This document shows positions 44,712 to 56,600 of a stretch of 64,000 bases of DNA, one piece after another (within the stretch, counting starts at the first letter, position 1; the number at the start of each line of letters is the position of its first letter). The notes under the pieces were generated by a model that ran no database searches, was not told where the DNA came from, and saw nothing but the letters and a program-made list of their open reading frames with translations. The position numbers and the translations under genes are program-made. Source of the DNA: Anaeramoeba flamelloides (taxonomy: Eukaryota > Metamonada > Anaeramoebidae); contig JANTQA010000048.1 in assembly GCA_027625915.1 (NCBI GenBank), forward strand, positions 2,604,001 to 2,668,000, given 5' to 3'.

Positions 44712-47460
44712 TTTTTTATTTAAAAATTAAATTTGCAAAAAAAAAATATTTGAAACTCCAAATTAACATTAAGAAAAGTTAGAGACTATATGTTCTTTTA
44801 AAATCCAGACACTTACAAGTAAAAAATCTTATTTTCAATAATATTAATTTCCTAAAGAAATTGAGAATTTTGCACGATACGTTCCAATGAATTGTCCCAA
44901 AAAATTTTTTAACATTTTTTTTTTTTGAAATTTATGGTTTGTTCAGGGTTTTCTTTTATGATTATCGACTCTAATACGAAGTTTATTATTTCTTGTATTT
45001 CTAAACAATCTAAGTTTGGTTGATTCTTATAAATAAAGTGACTTTTTCATTTTTGGCTGTGCCCCTTTGAGTGAAATGGAGTTTTTATATATATATTTCA
45101 ATTTATTATTTCAGGTGAGTCACAATTTTTGAAATATAGTTTATAATTTCATTCAATTTGGAAATAATTTTTATTTTACAAACTTTTTTTTAATTTTTTG
45201 TATTTTGTCTTTTCTCTTTTTTTTTAGTTATGTAATCTGTTTTGTTTGATCGGTATTTTTTTTTTCTCACTAATTGATATAAAGTTAAAAGTTGAGTTTG
45301 TTAAAGAAAAAAACCATACAATTAGTTGACATTATCTAATCATTTGATCGATCAATAATTATTGGTGAAATTTCAACAAATTTACCAATACAATTTTTTG
45401 GTTCTCCTCGTTTCATTATTTGAAAAACACCAATTTTTTTTTTTTTTTTTTTATATTTTTTTTATTTTCTTTGGATAAAAATCATTTATACTCTGTAACA
45501 GCACCTAATTTGTATTTACGTTTGTAAAAATGCCATAAATTTATTGGAAATCATAAAAAACACTATTCAAACTAAAATCCTTTTCAAATGGATTAAATAG
45601 ATACACTTAAAGATGGAAAAAGAGAGTAGATTACAAGATATGCCCATGCTGCAAAAAGAAAAATGATGATGTTAACCGCTTTATATGGGACTGTAAGAAA
45701 ATATGAGAAAACTAGAAGACAATGGAAAAAAGACCTCAAAAAATTCAAAAATTTTGACTTTAACATCATTGCCAAACAGGATACCGATGAATTAATGAGG
45801 AAAATGAACATTAAAGAAATCTATGATATTACAATAGAATACTTTTTGACCAATAAGACTCAACGCCCCATTAGGAAAAAGGAGCTCAAATCCAAATAAT
45901 CCCTAATTGCACACACAAAAATTTATTTGGATTAACATATTTCGGATTTCTCACATCAATTATTTTTTTACTACTGATTTTTTACTTGTTCTTCTTTTTT
46001 GCTTCTTAATTTCTTTTTTTTTTCTTTTTTTTTACATTTCGTTATTTTTTCTTTTTTTAGACTTTTTCATTGATACTATTTTAGAAAAATAAATTGAGTT
46101 TAAAATTCTTCTAATGACTGTGTCTATTTTAGACACTCTTTGAATTAGGAGACACAACTTTAGCCACTTCAAAATTCTCTCTTTACCAGATTAAGTGTAA
46201 AACTTTTCGTTCTTAACAATAAATTCGAAAAATACAATAAATTTGGTTTTTTTTTGCCTATTTTTGATTTTGGGTGGGGACAAATTTTTGGAAGGGGATT
46301 TATGTTGATGTTACAACTAGCTTTATAAAAAAGAAAAAAAACTAATCTATCTTTGTTTTTTTTAGGTTGATAATTAATGAGTTAATCTTTGAAATTAAAA
46401 AATTAAAAAAAATAGTTACTTTTGGAGGTTCTAAATATGAATTATTTAATTCTGTAATACTATTATTTTGAGTTTGTATTTTTAAATTTGGAAAAAGGAA
46501 TTAAAATCAAAATTGTCATATATTATCAGTGATCATTAAGTAAAAAATGTAATAAATTATTGTGTGATAATATTTAGAATAGACTTTTTAGATCACATTT
46601 TGAACTATGTAGAGCTAATAACATTTATACCCAATTGCAACATACTTTAATTATAGACAAATCGAAAGTTGACACTAATCCCTTAACGAAATAATTTCTC
46701 TCTAAAAATAAAATGTTAAGATTGAAACAGTTTTTGGGTTTCATTACAAAAATGATGTGGATTTTTCTGAAAATTAAAAAAAGAAAATAAAAGAATCCAC
46801 CAAAAAATTAATAATATCCCTTGATGAACATGAAAAGAATTTTTAAATTTAAATAGCGTGTTACTAATTTTTCATTGTCAAGGTTTCTTGGGGAATCAAA
46901 AGAATAAAAAAATAAAAAATGAAACAAAAAGATAAAAAGAAACTAAGAAGAAAAAAAAATAATTTTACTTGTGATATCAAAAACAATAACAACCAAAGAC
47001 GAATTACGAACATAGGATGGTATTAAACAACGAAACCTTTCTTGACCAGCTGAAGTAATATAAAAAGAGAAAGTATAAAATATAAAATAACAAACAGGAT
47101 TAAGCAAATAAATAACGAAACTAATACATGATCATTTTAGTGGTTTTAATCTCTTTTTCTACATCTTTTTCGACATGTTTTTCTTTTTCTTTTTCTTTTT
47201 GTTTTTCTTTTTTATCATTTTCTCGTTAGGTGTGAGAAATAGAAAATTAGAAGAGTTTCAATTGTGAAAAGTAATTGATTACCTGTATCCCAAAGGTGTA
47301 AACGAACAGATTCGTTATCAACAAAAATTGTTTTTGAAAGAAAGTCAACACCAACAGTCGATTGGGAATTAATATTAAAATCATCATAAATAAATCTATT
47401 GATAATGGATGTTTTACCAACAGACTGATCCCCCATAAAGCATATCTTGAAATTTTCCAT
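42302..47460 (-). CDS. Rab6 small GTPase, three exons
   Basis: Exons on the minus strand are 47460-47283, 47049-46969 and 42663-42302, with phase-1 GT..AG junctions, giving 206 residues. Signature regions are GDQSVGKT (10-17), [20 protein letters not shown] leading into [17 protein letters not shown], then DITNKTSFKS spanning the last junction, NKTD (116-119), [17 protein letters not shown] and the terminal CC. RFRxLIPSY and [17 protein letters not shown] are diagnostic of Rab6, which acts in Golgi, endosome-to-Golgi and Golgi-to-ER traffic. Length matches the family (about 208). The first intron is 233 bp and the second 4.3 kb. The last acceptor (TATCAAAAG) lacks a pyrimidine tract, but the join is exact by homology. 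Confidence 0.95.
43946..45136 (+). mobile_element. family B MITE, copy 2, split by a family A insertion
   Basis: The left end TTTTTCAAAAATTTTGACTC and the right end, reverse-complemented ATTTCAAAAATTGTGACTC, are the best-preserved TIR of this family. The interior matches 3.6-4.2 kb. The TA-rich tract at 44483-44517 is followed by the family A element, and after that the family B right end resumes with TATATTTCAATTT as in copy 1. Confidence 0.75.
44518..45085 (+). mobile_element. family A MITE, copy 2, nested in family B (568 bp)
   Basis: Left AACTCTTTTTCAGTCAAAGG is identical to copy 1 over 20 bp. The right end has GAGTGAAATGGAGTT. Interior words ATTATCGACTCTAATACGAA and TTTGGTTGATTCTTA match copy 1. 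It sits inside the TA microsatellite of family B, the expected target for a TA-inserting element. Confidence 0.85.
45137..46310 (+). mobile_element. longer C/D element with a coding remnant, left end missing
   Basis: 45137-45560 aligns with the left two-thirds of family C (TTAGTTATGTAATCTGTTTT, GTGAAATTTCAACAAATTTA). 46235-46310 aligns with its right end (TTTTTTTTGCCTATTTTTGA). Between them lies about 680 bp absent from the 542-bp MITE. That interior has an open frame at 45663-45899 ([34 protein letters not shown]) with a homologue at 6409-6591, and the palindrome GTGTCTATTTTAGACAC at 46121-46137. I do not recognise the peptide; TIR and TA target suggest Tc1/mariner. The first about 60 bp of the element are missing at the boundary with family B. 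Confidence 0.75.
46355..46687 (+). mobile_element. family E element, right half only
   Basis: Collinear with 5945-6266: TTGATAATTAATGAGTTAAT, AATAGTTACTTTTGGAGG, AAAAATGTAATAAATTATT, CATTTATACCCAATTGCAAC, ending GTTGACACTAATCCCTTAA. The left half is absent. It lies immediately downstream of the C/D element. Confidence 0.75.
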
Positions 47461-50328
47461 AATAAGAGTTGTTAAGATTTGGATTTATGCAAAGGTTACA
47501 ATCAAAAATATTTATTGTTGAGTTTGTTTCTTTTGGGTTTGTTTTGATTGAAAAAGAGAATAAAATAAGAATTTTGAATTATTGGTGTTTTTTGAAAGTG
47601 ATTTTGATTTGTTTGATCTAACTACCACTACACTCTTTCGAAAGTATTAAAATTAAGCAAAAGTTAATTCAAACAAAAGAAAAAAAATAAAAAATGAAAG
47701 TTGTTATTTTTGGACTGACAATAATACCACAAAAATTTTGGACACTTTTTTAACTTTTCAACTCTTTTGTTTTTTTGAAATTGTTCAAATTTTTGAAAGG
47801 AAATACAAGATCAAAAATTTAAAAACTTTTAATTTAAAAGTTTTGTAGAATTAAAACTTTTAATAACATGAAATTTAAATAATTTTCCACTTTTTGGTTT
47901 TCATAAGAAGAGTTTCAGGTTTTTGAAAGCAAATAATTATTTTTCTTTGAGATCACTTTTCAAAAATTTCAATTAATACAAAAGGTTATCTTTTGTTAAT
48001 TATTATTTTTTAACCCTTTTTTTTGGGATTATAAAAGTTTTTATCATGGTATTTGAAATTTGAAAAAATATGTAAGAATATAAGAGACTGAAATCTTGCA
48101 GACTGCCAGTCTGAAAGTTCGAAAAAAGGTGAAAGTATTTGTATGGATTGTACAATTCTTTGAGTGTTCATCACAAAAATATAAGCAAAATAATTGTCCC
48201 CTTGATTTAATTCACAATTATTTTTGTTTTTTAAAATTGTTTCTGAATTTAGAAGGTGAATAAGAAGATCTAAATCCAAGAACTTTCTATTTAAAAGTTT
48301 TGAGATTTGAAAACTTGCAAAAAATTACTTGAAAAAACATTTTTAACCTTTAACTTTTCTAAAAAAAAGTTTTTGTTAGTAAATGTAACAAATATTTTTA
48401 ATTTGGAAACTTGATAAAATTTCAAACAATTAATAATATAATCTACTATTGAACGATTTTTGTCACACTAGATTAGTCTATAATTAAAATATACCGAAAT
48501 CAAATAAATATTTTTTTAGCACCACATAGTTCAAATATATCTAAAAATAGATTATAAATAGTAGTAACACATATATTCAGAGATTTTTAAACTTCGGATC
48601 ACTATTGATTTTTTTTCATTTTTGAATTTTTGTGTTTTTGTAATTATTTTTATAAATCCATAAATACAACATCTTTCAGCCAATGGGGCCCAGTTTTATT
48701 GTAGAAAATGAACAAATTATCCCAATTTTATTCAAGATACTTTTTAAAACCAATTCATAAATTGTCTCAAAAAATCATTTTTTCTTATCGAATTAAGTTT
48801 TTTAATTTTTTGAATAATTGTTCTTTGTTTTTTACTTTTTTCTTCTTAATTATTAATTCTTTTTCTTTTTTAAAAATAAGTTAATTAGTAAAAAAAAAAA
48901 AACGATCGAAATTCCAAATTAAAATTAAGAAAAGTATTGCTCTGTAGTTTCTTTTTTAATTCATTAATTTATTATTTAAATTTCTTATTGTCAACAATTT
49001 TCATTTTCCAAAGAAATTGAAATATTTTGCACGAGATGTTCCAATGAAAGGCCTAAAAATTTTTGTATCAACATTTTTTTTTTTTAAAATTTATGTTTTA
49101 TTCAGGTATTTCGTTTATAATTATCAACTTTTATATGAAATTTTTTTTTCTCTCTTATTTCTAAACAATCATAGTTTATTCTTAAAAACAAAAGAGAATT
49201 TTTCATTTTTGACTCGACACCTTTGAGCGAAATGGAGTTTATATGAAAATACAAACAAATCATTTCTTTTTTTTATTTTCTTGGATTTCCTTGTTTCTAC
49301 AGTCTGAATGTTTTTCAAAGTATTTTGTTTTCTAAATATTAACTAACCCACAAATAAAAATACAAAAAAAAGAAATAAGATTTTTTTTTTAGGTAAAAAA
49401 GATTTTGACTAAAATAAACCAATAAATGATATGTAATATAGTGACAGATTGAAAAAACAATAATGTTTGTTTACCATTTAAAATGTTGTATCACCATTTA
49501 ATGATAAACTTAGAACACTTTTTTAAAAGAAAAAACAAATTTTATTTTTAGGTTTTTTCACCAGTATTTTCTAATTTCTAAATATACAAGAAATAACAAG
49601 ATTATTCTCATGACTTTTGACTCTATCACTCGATTTCATAAAACAAATTAATTAATTTTTCAAAAACATAAAATAAAACAAAAAACCAAATAAAAAATTC
49701 AATGCACAACATTAAATCCACAATTTTTTGATTAACAACACTTCCGATATATTAGTATTAGACTCTTCAATTCAGTTTTTGGAAAAATATTAATAAATTG
49801 TCAAACATTGTCTTTTTGGACCACTCGTAAAACCTATACCAAGTTCAAGATCGATCAGATAAGAACCAAATTAACAAGGATTTCCACCCAACACAAGATA
49901 ATCGTTTTTTCATTTTTAAAGTGCCTGTAAACCTTAAAATTACAGTATTTTCGAAAATTGTATAATTTCAATTCTATTGTTCAAATATTTTTTTTTTTAA
50001 TTTCTACAACCAAGCAAAGCGAGAAGAAAAATATGTGCTAATCTAAAAAAATAATAAAAATTAAAAATTATATTATTTTTATTGAAAAAAAGGGAAGAAA
50101 GGTTTAAAAAGAAGGTGTAATAATTTCCAACCAATTCTTTGAATAGATTTTTGATGCATTTAAGTGAATGACAATTTAAGAAGGGTTGTAATAAATAATA
50201 TGATATTATGAACCAAAAAGCCATTGACAATTTGCGATCAGAACAAAAGAAAAGAAATGAAAAACTACACCAAAATTTCAGTTTTTGTGGTTCTTGGGTT
50301 TTTTATTTTTCTTTGTTCTTGTGAAGAA
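47461..50328. other. intergenic stretch between Rab6 and AP-2 sigma
   Basis: The 5' flank of Rab6 and the 3' flank of AP-2 sigma, both read on the minus strand. It holds family A copy 3 (about 48663-49239). A minus-strand open frame at 48010-48279 has slightly better composition than average but no recognisable domain. A perfect CAGACT/AGTCTG hairpin at about 48104-48118 lies within it. Confidence 0.55.
48663..49239 (+). mobile_element. family A MITE, copy 3 (about 577 bp)
   Basis: The right end GAGCGAAATGGAGTT is followed by TA. The left end is degraded but keeps TTTCAGCCAATGGGGCCCAG before TTTTATTG. The interior word TTGCACGAGATGTTCCAATG has counterparts in copies 1 and 2. No coding capacity. 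Confidence 0.75.
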
Positions 50329-51288
50329 TTAATTCAGGCGATCTAAATCGCTCATTCTTTTCAAGACTATTTTTTTGCTTGTTTCTTGAATTTCTCCCGT
50401 TAAAAACATTTCGTCCATAAGCGCATAACATTTCCAGAAATGAAAAACAATATCAAGTTCACAGACATTCCCAAAATAAGCATCAAGAGACTGATGAATT
50501 CCCAAGAGAAGAATAATTAATGGACAACAATAGAGAGAAAAGACCAAAGACAGCCAAGAAAACACAAAAATAAAAAAAATTAAAAATAAGCAATAGAATT
50601 GTTGAGAGTTATTTGGTTCCCAAAGAAACAGAGAATTTGAACAGATTAAAGGGAATTTTTAATTAAATCATGTAAATCAATCAAATTATGTTTTCCGTTT
50701 TAAGACGGAGAAGGTGCTCAAGAAGAACAAAAAAAAGCAGGAAGGAAATGGTTACTTCAACAAAAAGGTGAATAGACTCTAATGCAGCTAATTCGTTATC
50801 GGTTGTATCAACACACATGCCAAAAAAAAGGCCAGCATATCTACGATAGACGATTTTATAGGTTCGATACTTTTGTTCAAGAATAATTTTATTTCAAAAG
50901 AAAGAAACATTAACCAAAAGAGAAAAAACAAAAAAATTTGAATGAAAAGGAAACATAAAAAAAAAATAAGAAAAAAAATATTTCAGAGAGTTGGCTTACT
51001 TCAATAAAATTAGCAAGTTTGGGATCTCTAACATTAACAAGCTTATAAAAATCTGAAAGCAGCTTATTTTTTTCTTCGTCACTACATGGGAAGTACCAAC
51101 GAGACAAACGTGTTTTGCCTTGTCTATTTTGAACGAGGATATATCGGATCTGAAGGGATTGTTTTATTTATTAGTTTAAAAGTTAACAAGATTTCAAGAA
51201 GAGAAGAAGACAGTATAGGTACACATAAGTTCAATATATTTAAAAGTTAATTGGTTCAAAAAAAAGTTTCTCAGAAAAAGTTTACCAT
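50329..51288 (-). CDS. AP2S1: AP-2 adaptor complex sigma subunit, four exons
   Basis: Minus-strand coding exons are 51288-51286 (ATG alone), 51149-51000, 50869-50756 and 50490-50329. All junctions are phase-0 GT..AG, and the product is 142 residues, exactly the usual length of AP-2 sigma. Diagnostic segments are [16 protein letters not shown] at the N-terminus, [47 protein letters not shown] and [12 protein letters not shown], ending [15 protein letters not shown]. The NRQGKTRL start and [11 protein letters not shown] favour AP-2 over AP-1, AP-3 or AP-4 sigma. It is the small core subunit of the clathrin endocytic adaptor and helps bind dileucine signals. Introns are 136, 130 and 265 bp. The start rests on an ATG ending exactly at a GTAAAC donor, followed by an exon beginning IRYIL, matching the conserved MIRFIL. 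Confidence 0.95.
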
Positions 51289-53650
51289 TGGTATAAAAAA
51301 TAAAAAAATAAATTTTGTTTCTTAACAAAAATTGTAGTAACTTGTTTGACTTCATCACTCTTTTTTTTTTTGAAATTGTACAAAATTTTTAAGAAATTAC
51401 AAGATCAAAATTCAATAACTTTAAATTGAAAAGTTTTTCAATTAAACTTTGAAAAACTTGTGAATTATTTTAAGGTTGTGTACATTTTTTCTTATTTTGA
51501 AAGATAAATTGTGAAAACCTTACTCTTAGTCAAACTATTGACAAAATAATTTCTACAGAAAAATTTTATCCAATTTTTCAAAATAAAAAGATTGTGTTTT
51601 TTTGTTAAAGAAGCCCAATACATAGATCTATATAAAAATCCAACAAAATACCATTATTAATATTGTATTAGTTTCTGAAAGTTTTATTATTAAAATAAGA
51701 TATTCTAAAAAAGGAGTATCAAATAGGAAATTATTTCATCAAAAAACAGAGTTAAATTTTTTGAGAAAATTATTAATCCCAAAAAAAGCCAGAAAAATTT
51801 CAAAAAATATTCAGAAAAAACATCAAAAATTGTCAATGAATTACATGAATAATTTAAATTTTACTGAAAATAACCAGGAATTTACCTTCAAAATTGATTT
51901 GAACTTAGGTGTAATAAATTTTAATGAATTATATTTTAAGATTAAAACAAGAAGAAAAAACATTAAGGATTATATTTTTAAACTCGGAATATAGTCTTTC
52001 GACACTTATTCTTTTGTTTATTGTCGTAAACATCAACAAAAAAATGTCCAAAAATGAAAAATTAAAGGTTTGATATGGATTTACTTTGATTCGTTTATAA
52101 AAAATAGTGTAATTAATGTTGTTTTAAGGGACTAATAAATCTTATCTATTTATTTTCTTTCCCTAAAATGTAATAGAAGGATTATTTACTCTGGAATACA
52201 CTTAAACCCTATAAAAAAACCATTTATCAAACTTTAGAGAGGATAATCAATATTAAAAGATTTTTTTTTCCCCAATAAATTTGTACTCAAAAGATCTGGA
52301 TCTTTTTTTGTTGGATTTTTAAATCAAGAAGGGATACAAAATTTGAAAAACATTTTTATTTCGACGAAATCTCACTTTAATTTATTTCTGATGTTTTTTA
52401 TGAACAACTATAATTTGACTGTTAATCGTCTTTTAAAAATATAATTAAAAGAAATCAAATATTGAATCCTTGAAGATCCAAAAAAATTGATCATCTATTT
52501 TATTCACAAAAAATTTATTACATTTCTTGAAATTTATAAGATTAGATTATATTTTTTAATGAATATCAATAGTATAAATAACTAACTGTTTGCATTACAA
52601 CCAGTTATTAGAGAATATTTCAGAATTTTTTTTATTATTAGAATTATTATTTTGAATTCTTTTTATTTGTTTGAAAATATTTAAAAATATTGAGTAATAT
52701 AATAATTAAAAAGCTGTGATATATTTAACTCTTGGAATAATACTAACTCATTGGAATAATTAAGATTGTGTTATTAATTAATCATTAAAAATAATCGCAT
52801 CAAAAATAATTTCTTTCTGTGTATAAGTTGAAATTTTCCAGATTTTAAAAAAGTATTTTGAGATAATTTTTAATTTACCTGGTTTTATTGTTTTTCTGGT
52901 ATTCTTTTGTTTAAAAAAAAGTAAAAAAATGTTTCGGACTGCTCTCTGAATCAATAAATTATATATACTCAAGTTTAAAAGAATTATTGTACTTTTTTTG
53001 AAATTAATTATATTTTTGTTTTTGAGTTTTTTTCAGAACTTTATGTTTTTATTTTTTTAAATATATTTTTTTATACTTTACTGAAAGAAATAAGATCCCT
53101 TTCTTCTTCAATTAAAAAATTTTCTATTTGAAATAGTTTTGATATATAACGGATTTTCAACTTTTCAAAACGACTAAAAAAAGATAGATTAAACTTTTAA
53201 AAACAATAAATTATTTTGGAAAAAATAGCATTAAATATAAGGTAGGCTTTGTATTCTCAGATTTTTTTCCTTCACTTTTCAAATTTCAAGATGTGATAAT
53301 AAATTTTGAATATGCTATTAAATTTACTAGAAGATTTTTTTTGTTTACCAGTATCTTAAAGTGAAATTTCCAAAAAAATAAACAACAATCTCTTTTCCTT
53401 CTTGAATCCCAAATAAAAACACTTTTTACCAAAATGATCTTTATTCTCCCTTAATGACTGTATTACATAATCTTTTCTTATTCTAGTTGCAGTGCATTGA
53501 TAACCATTATTCTACAAAGAAGCCCAATTAAATCAAAATCAAACAAATAGGTTTATCATTTTTTTGTTATTTTACTTTTTTCCCTTTTACTTTTTTAGAC
53601 AAAAACAAAAAACAAAAAACAAAAATCAAAAAACAAAAATAAAAAAAAAA
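51289..53650. other. divergent intergenic region between AP-2 sigma (-) and INTS7 (+)
   Basis: A 2.4-kb region containing the presumed promoters of two divergent genes. I see no repeat family copies. An open segment at 51761-51994 (plus) encodes a Lys/Asn-rich peptide and is not supported as a gene. Directly before the INTS7 start is an A-rich repeat of the unit CAAAAAA/AAACAAA (about 53600-53650). Confidence 0.5.
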
Positions 53651-56600
53651 ATGGATGAAATAATTCTGAAATTAGAAAAAGGACTTCGATCTTCAAATAC
53701 AAAAGAAAGGAGTGAGTCCATCTTAGTATTATTGAATCTTAAAAACCAGCCGGAAATAATCACAAGACCTAATTCATTGAAAACCTTATTTTTCAAATTA
53801 GCAAATTTGTTTTACAATGAAACGAATTTAATCCGTTATCATGTCTTACAGGTCTTTTTATCGCTTCGCGAACAATTTTCAGGATTACCAAGTTTTAGTG
53901 AAGATTTGTTAAAGCCAATTATTGGTGTCTTAGAGATGAATGATCCCATTGCACGAACATTATCGTTAAAAGTGTTTGGATCGATCTGCGCGCTCTTAAA
54001 GGATCGAGTGCAAGTGCATCATTTAATTATGAGTTCGCTTCAGTCAAGATTCTCCGACGAAAGAAAGGCATCAGAGTGGGTTAACCACCAAATGGCAAGG
54101 GTTTCGTTGGTCTTTTGTGAAGGGATCCTAGAAAAGTTGAATGAATTCCTGAACGACCAATCTGATTTAGAATCCAGAGACGTTTTATTATTTTCAAGTC
54201 TGCTGTCTCATATGAAGCACAGCACAACTTTGTCGAAAAGGGCCTTTGAGCTTGGCAAGATTTTACTGTTAAAATTCCCAACTTTCCAATTTGTTCAAAA
54301 CATTCTAAACTCCTTAACCAAATGCTCCTTGAACTCGATTGTCATTTTACCTTTGATAATAAACCTCTTGTCCAATTATCTTTTTAAAGATCGTAGGCTT
54401 AATATTAAATTAATTTCCCTACGCCTATTATCTATTTTAATAATCAAACACCCACAGCAAATTAATCAAACACAGGCAACCAAATTAACAACAAAACTAG
54501 TAAAGCTCATAGAAAATAATACAGACTCTCAATTACTAATTTCTTCTCTAAGTTTGTTAAAAAAAATTATTGCAACAACCAAAATAAATAAAAATGAGAA
54601 AAAAATATTAGATTCTGTAAATAATTTATTAATTTTAGCTTATAGCCCCAATATCGAAATTAGTGTTTTGTCTTTAAATATTTGTGCAAGAATTTTCGAT
54701 TTTTCTTCAAATGTAAAAAAGGAAAAGAAAATTCAAACGAAAGAGGAAAAAGAAAAAACAAAAGAAAAAGAAATTGCAACAGAAATAGATGAAGACAAAA
54801 CCGAAGATGAAAATGAACATGAAGATTTTTTAACTGAGGCAATTATTTCAAGAATCATTTCAAATGAAATAAATACTAAAAATCAAGCAAAATCGATAAT
54901 TACAACAATTTTAATAATTATACAAAAAAATCAATCAATAATTAAAGAACATTTTCAAAAAAATCATGGGAAAGAAACACAACAGCAACAGGAAGAAGAA
55001 AAATTAATGGAATACCAAACACTTCAAAATAAATTAGAGGAATTAATTATCAGATTTTCCTACGCATTAATTGAATCAATTAAAAATATAATATTAAATA
55101 AAAATAAAAAGATTAGTAAAATCGAAAAAGAAAAGTTTGCAAATGAAAACTCTGTTGAATTTATCTATATTAATGGGTTAGCAGAATTTGTTTTTGATTT
55201 GCCTTCATTGTTTCATTTCGAAAATAGATGCTTTAAATTATTGCTTGAATTAATTAATATTGAGCAAAATGAAAAATTAATTTCATATTTATTTATACCA
55301 TTATTACGATCCGCTAGATGGTATTCATGGTTTGTTTATAGCCAAATAGAAAACAATCAAAAAATAAAACAAATTAAAAATGAAACTGTAAATGAAAAAG
55401 AAACAGAAACAAAAACAGAAACAGAAACAGAAACAGAAAAAGATATGGATATTGAAATTGAAACAAAAATTGAAAAATATACAAAAGAAAAGAAATTATG
55501 TAAATTTGATAAATTGCCACAAATTATTAAATTAAATCAAATCGCATTTCAATTTTTAAAAAACAAAAAATATTGGGTCAGTTATATGATTGGCCAACAA
55601 TTATTAATTCACGGTGGATCAATCGGCCCTTATAGGATCTTTGCAAGGTTGTATCAAAATATTGATCATGATCACTTTTCGCCATGGCTCAAATCACTAT
55701 GCATCTTATCTAAAAACGGAACAAATAACCGAGCCAGTTTATTGCGCTCGATCCAAGTGCTAAGGACCACTTCGGAAAAGCAACAATTTCTATTTCAAAA
55801 AAAATATTTAAAATTAAAATCACAGCTATTGTCTGTTGCACAAACAATGAAGGTGGCATCCCAATTACTAAACCCACGCGCGCTTCAAGAAGGCGAGTTG
55901 AAAAGTTTATTACACGCACTTAATCTCGCAAAAACTGTCAGTCTCAATTCCGAAAAATTAAATTGCTTTTGTTCCGGATTATCACATGAATCAAACCTTC
56001 GTTCAGTCGAGGCTATTCAAATTAGTTCTTTGTTATTATTATATTTAATACTTTATTCAAAAAACTTTAAAACACAAAATTTGGATCCATATTTAAATGA
56101 GAACTCAAAAAATTTAAATCAAAAATTCAATCAAAATTTAAATCGTGAAGAGATGATCGAGAGTGCTAAATTAAAAAAATTCCTTCAAAATAAATTAAAC
56201 AAAAATTTTATCGTATCATTCCAAAACTCTGGATTCAGATTTAAAGAAATTATACAAAATTCAATACAAATAAAGAGCGTGGAGCAATTTCTAGACTGTC
56301 TGAAAAGAGCGGCAAATTTCATTTTACACAGCAATTTAAGTACAATACCAAACCTGTTTTTCTCCTTAAAACCAATCGCAGTTGCTAGAATTACCCATTG
56401 CCCAGCATCAAAATTAATTATAAACAGAGAGGACTTTTTGTTAAGAATAAACGGTGACATGAAAATCCAAAAAAGATTATTAAAAAATCTTTCTCGAATA
56501 CAAATATCAATCACCATCGTTTCCGAACTATCAAAACCTCAGCAAGTTCGAAAAATTAATAAAAAAGTAATTTCTGACAAAATGTCCTTCGAAGTCGAAT

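Larger units (their letters stand above)
42664..46968 (-). other. 4.3-kb second intron of Rab6, built largely of transposon copies
   Basis: On the plus strand it contains decayed hairpin repeats (about 42910 and 43565-43650), family B copy 2 (43946-45136) with family A copy 2 nested in it (44518-45085), the C/D element with its coding remnant (45137-46310) and a right half of family E (46355-46687). Roughly 2.7 of 4.3 kb is therefore assignable to elements. Open frames in it are element-derived. Confidence 0.8.

Noticed and set aside
48095-48130. A GTTCGA word after an anticodon-like hairpin (AGACT GCC AGTCT), suggestive of a tRNA-Gly
   Set aside because: No T-stem pairs around GTTCGA, no D-arm or acceptor stem can be formed, and the hairpin is simply a perfect palindrome.
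51761-51994. Lys/Asn-rich open segment between AP-2 sigma and INTS7
   Set aside because: It does not start at ATG, and has no domain, repeat or splice support. Left as intergenic.
53564-53650. In-frame upstream ATG for INTS7
   Set aside because: The added residues are Phe-rich then KNKNQKTK-type translation of an A-rich repeat. Homology to INTS7 begins just after the later ATG.
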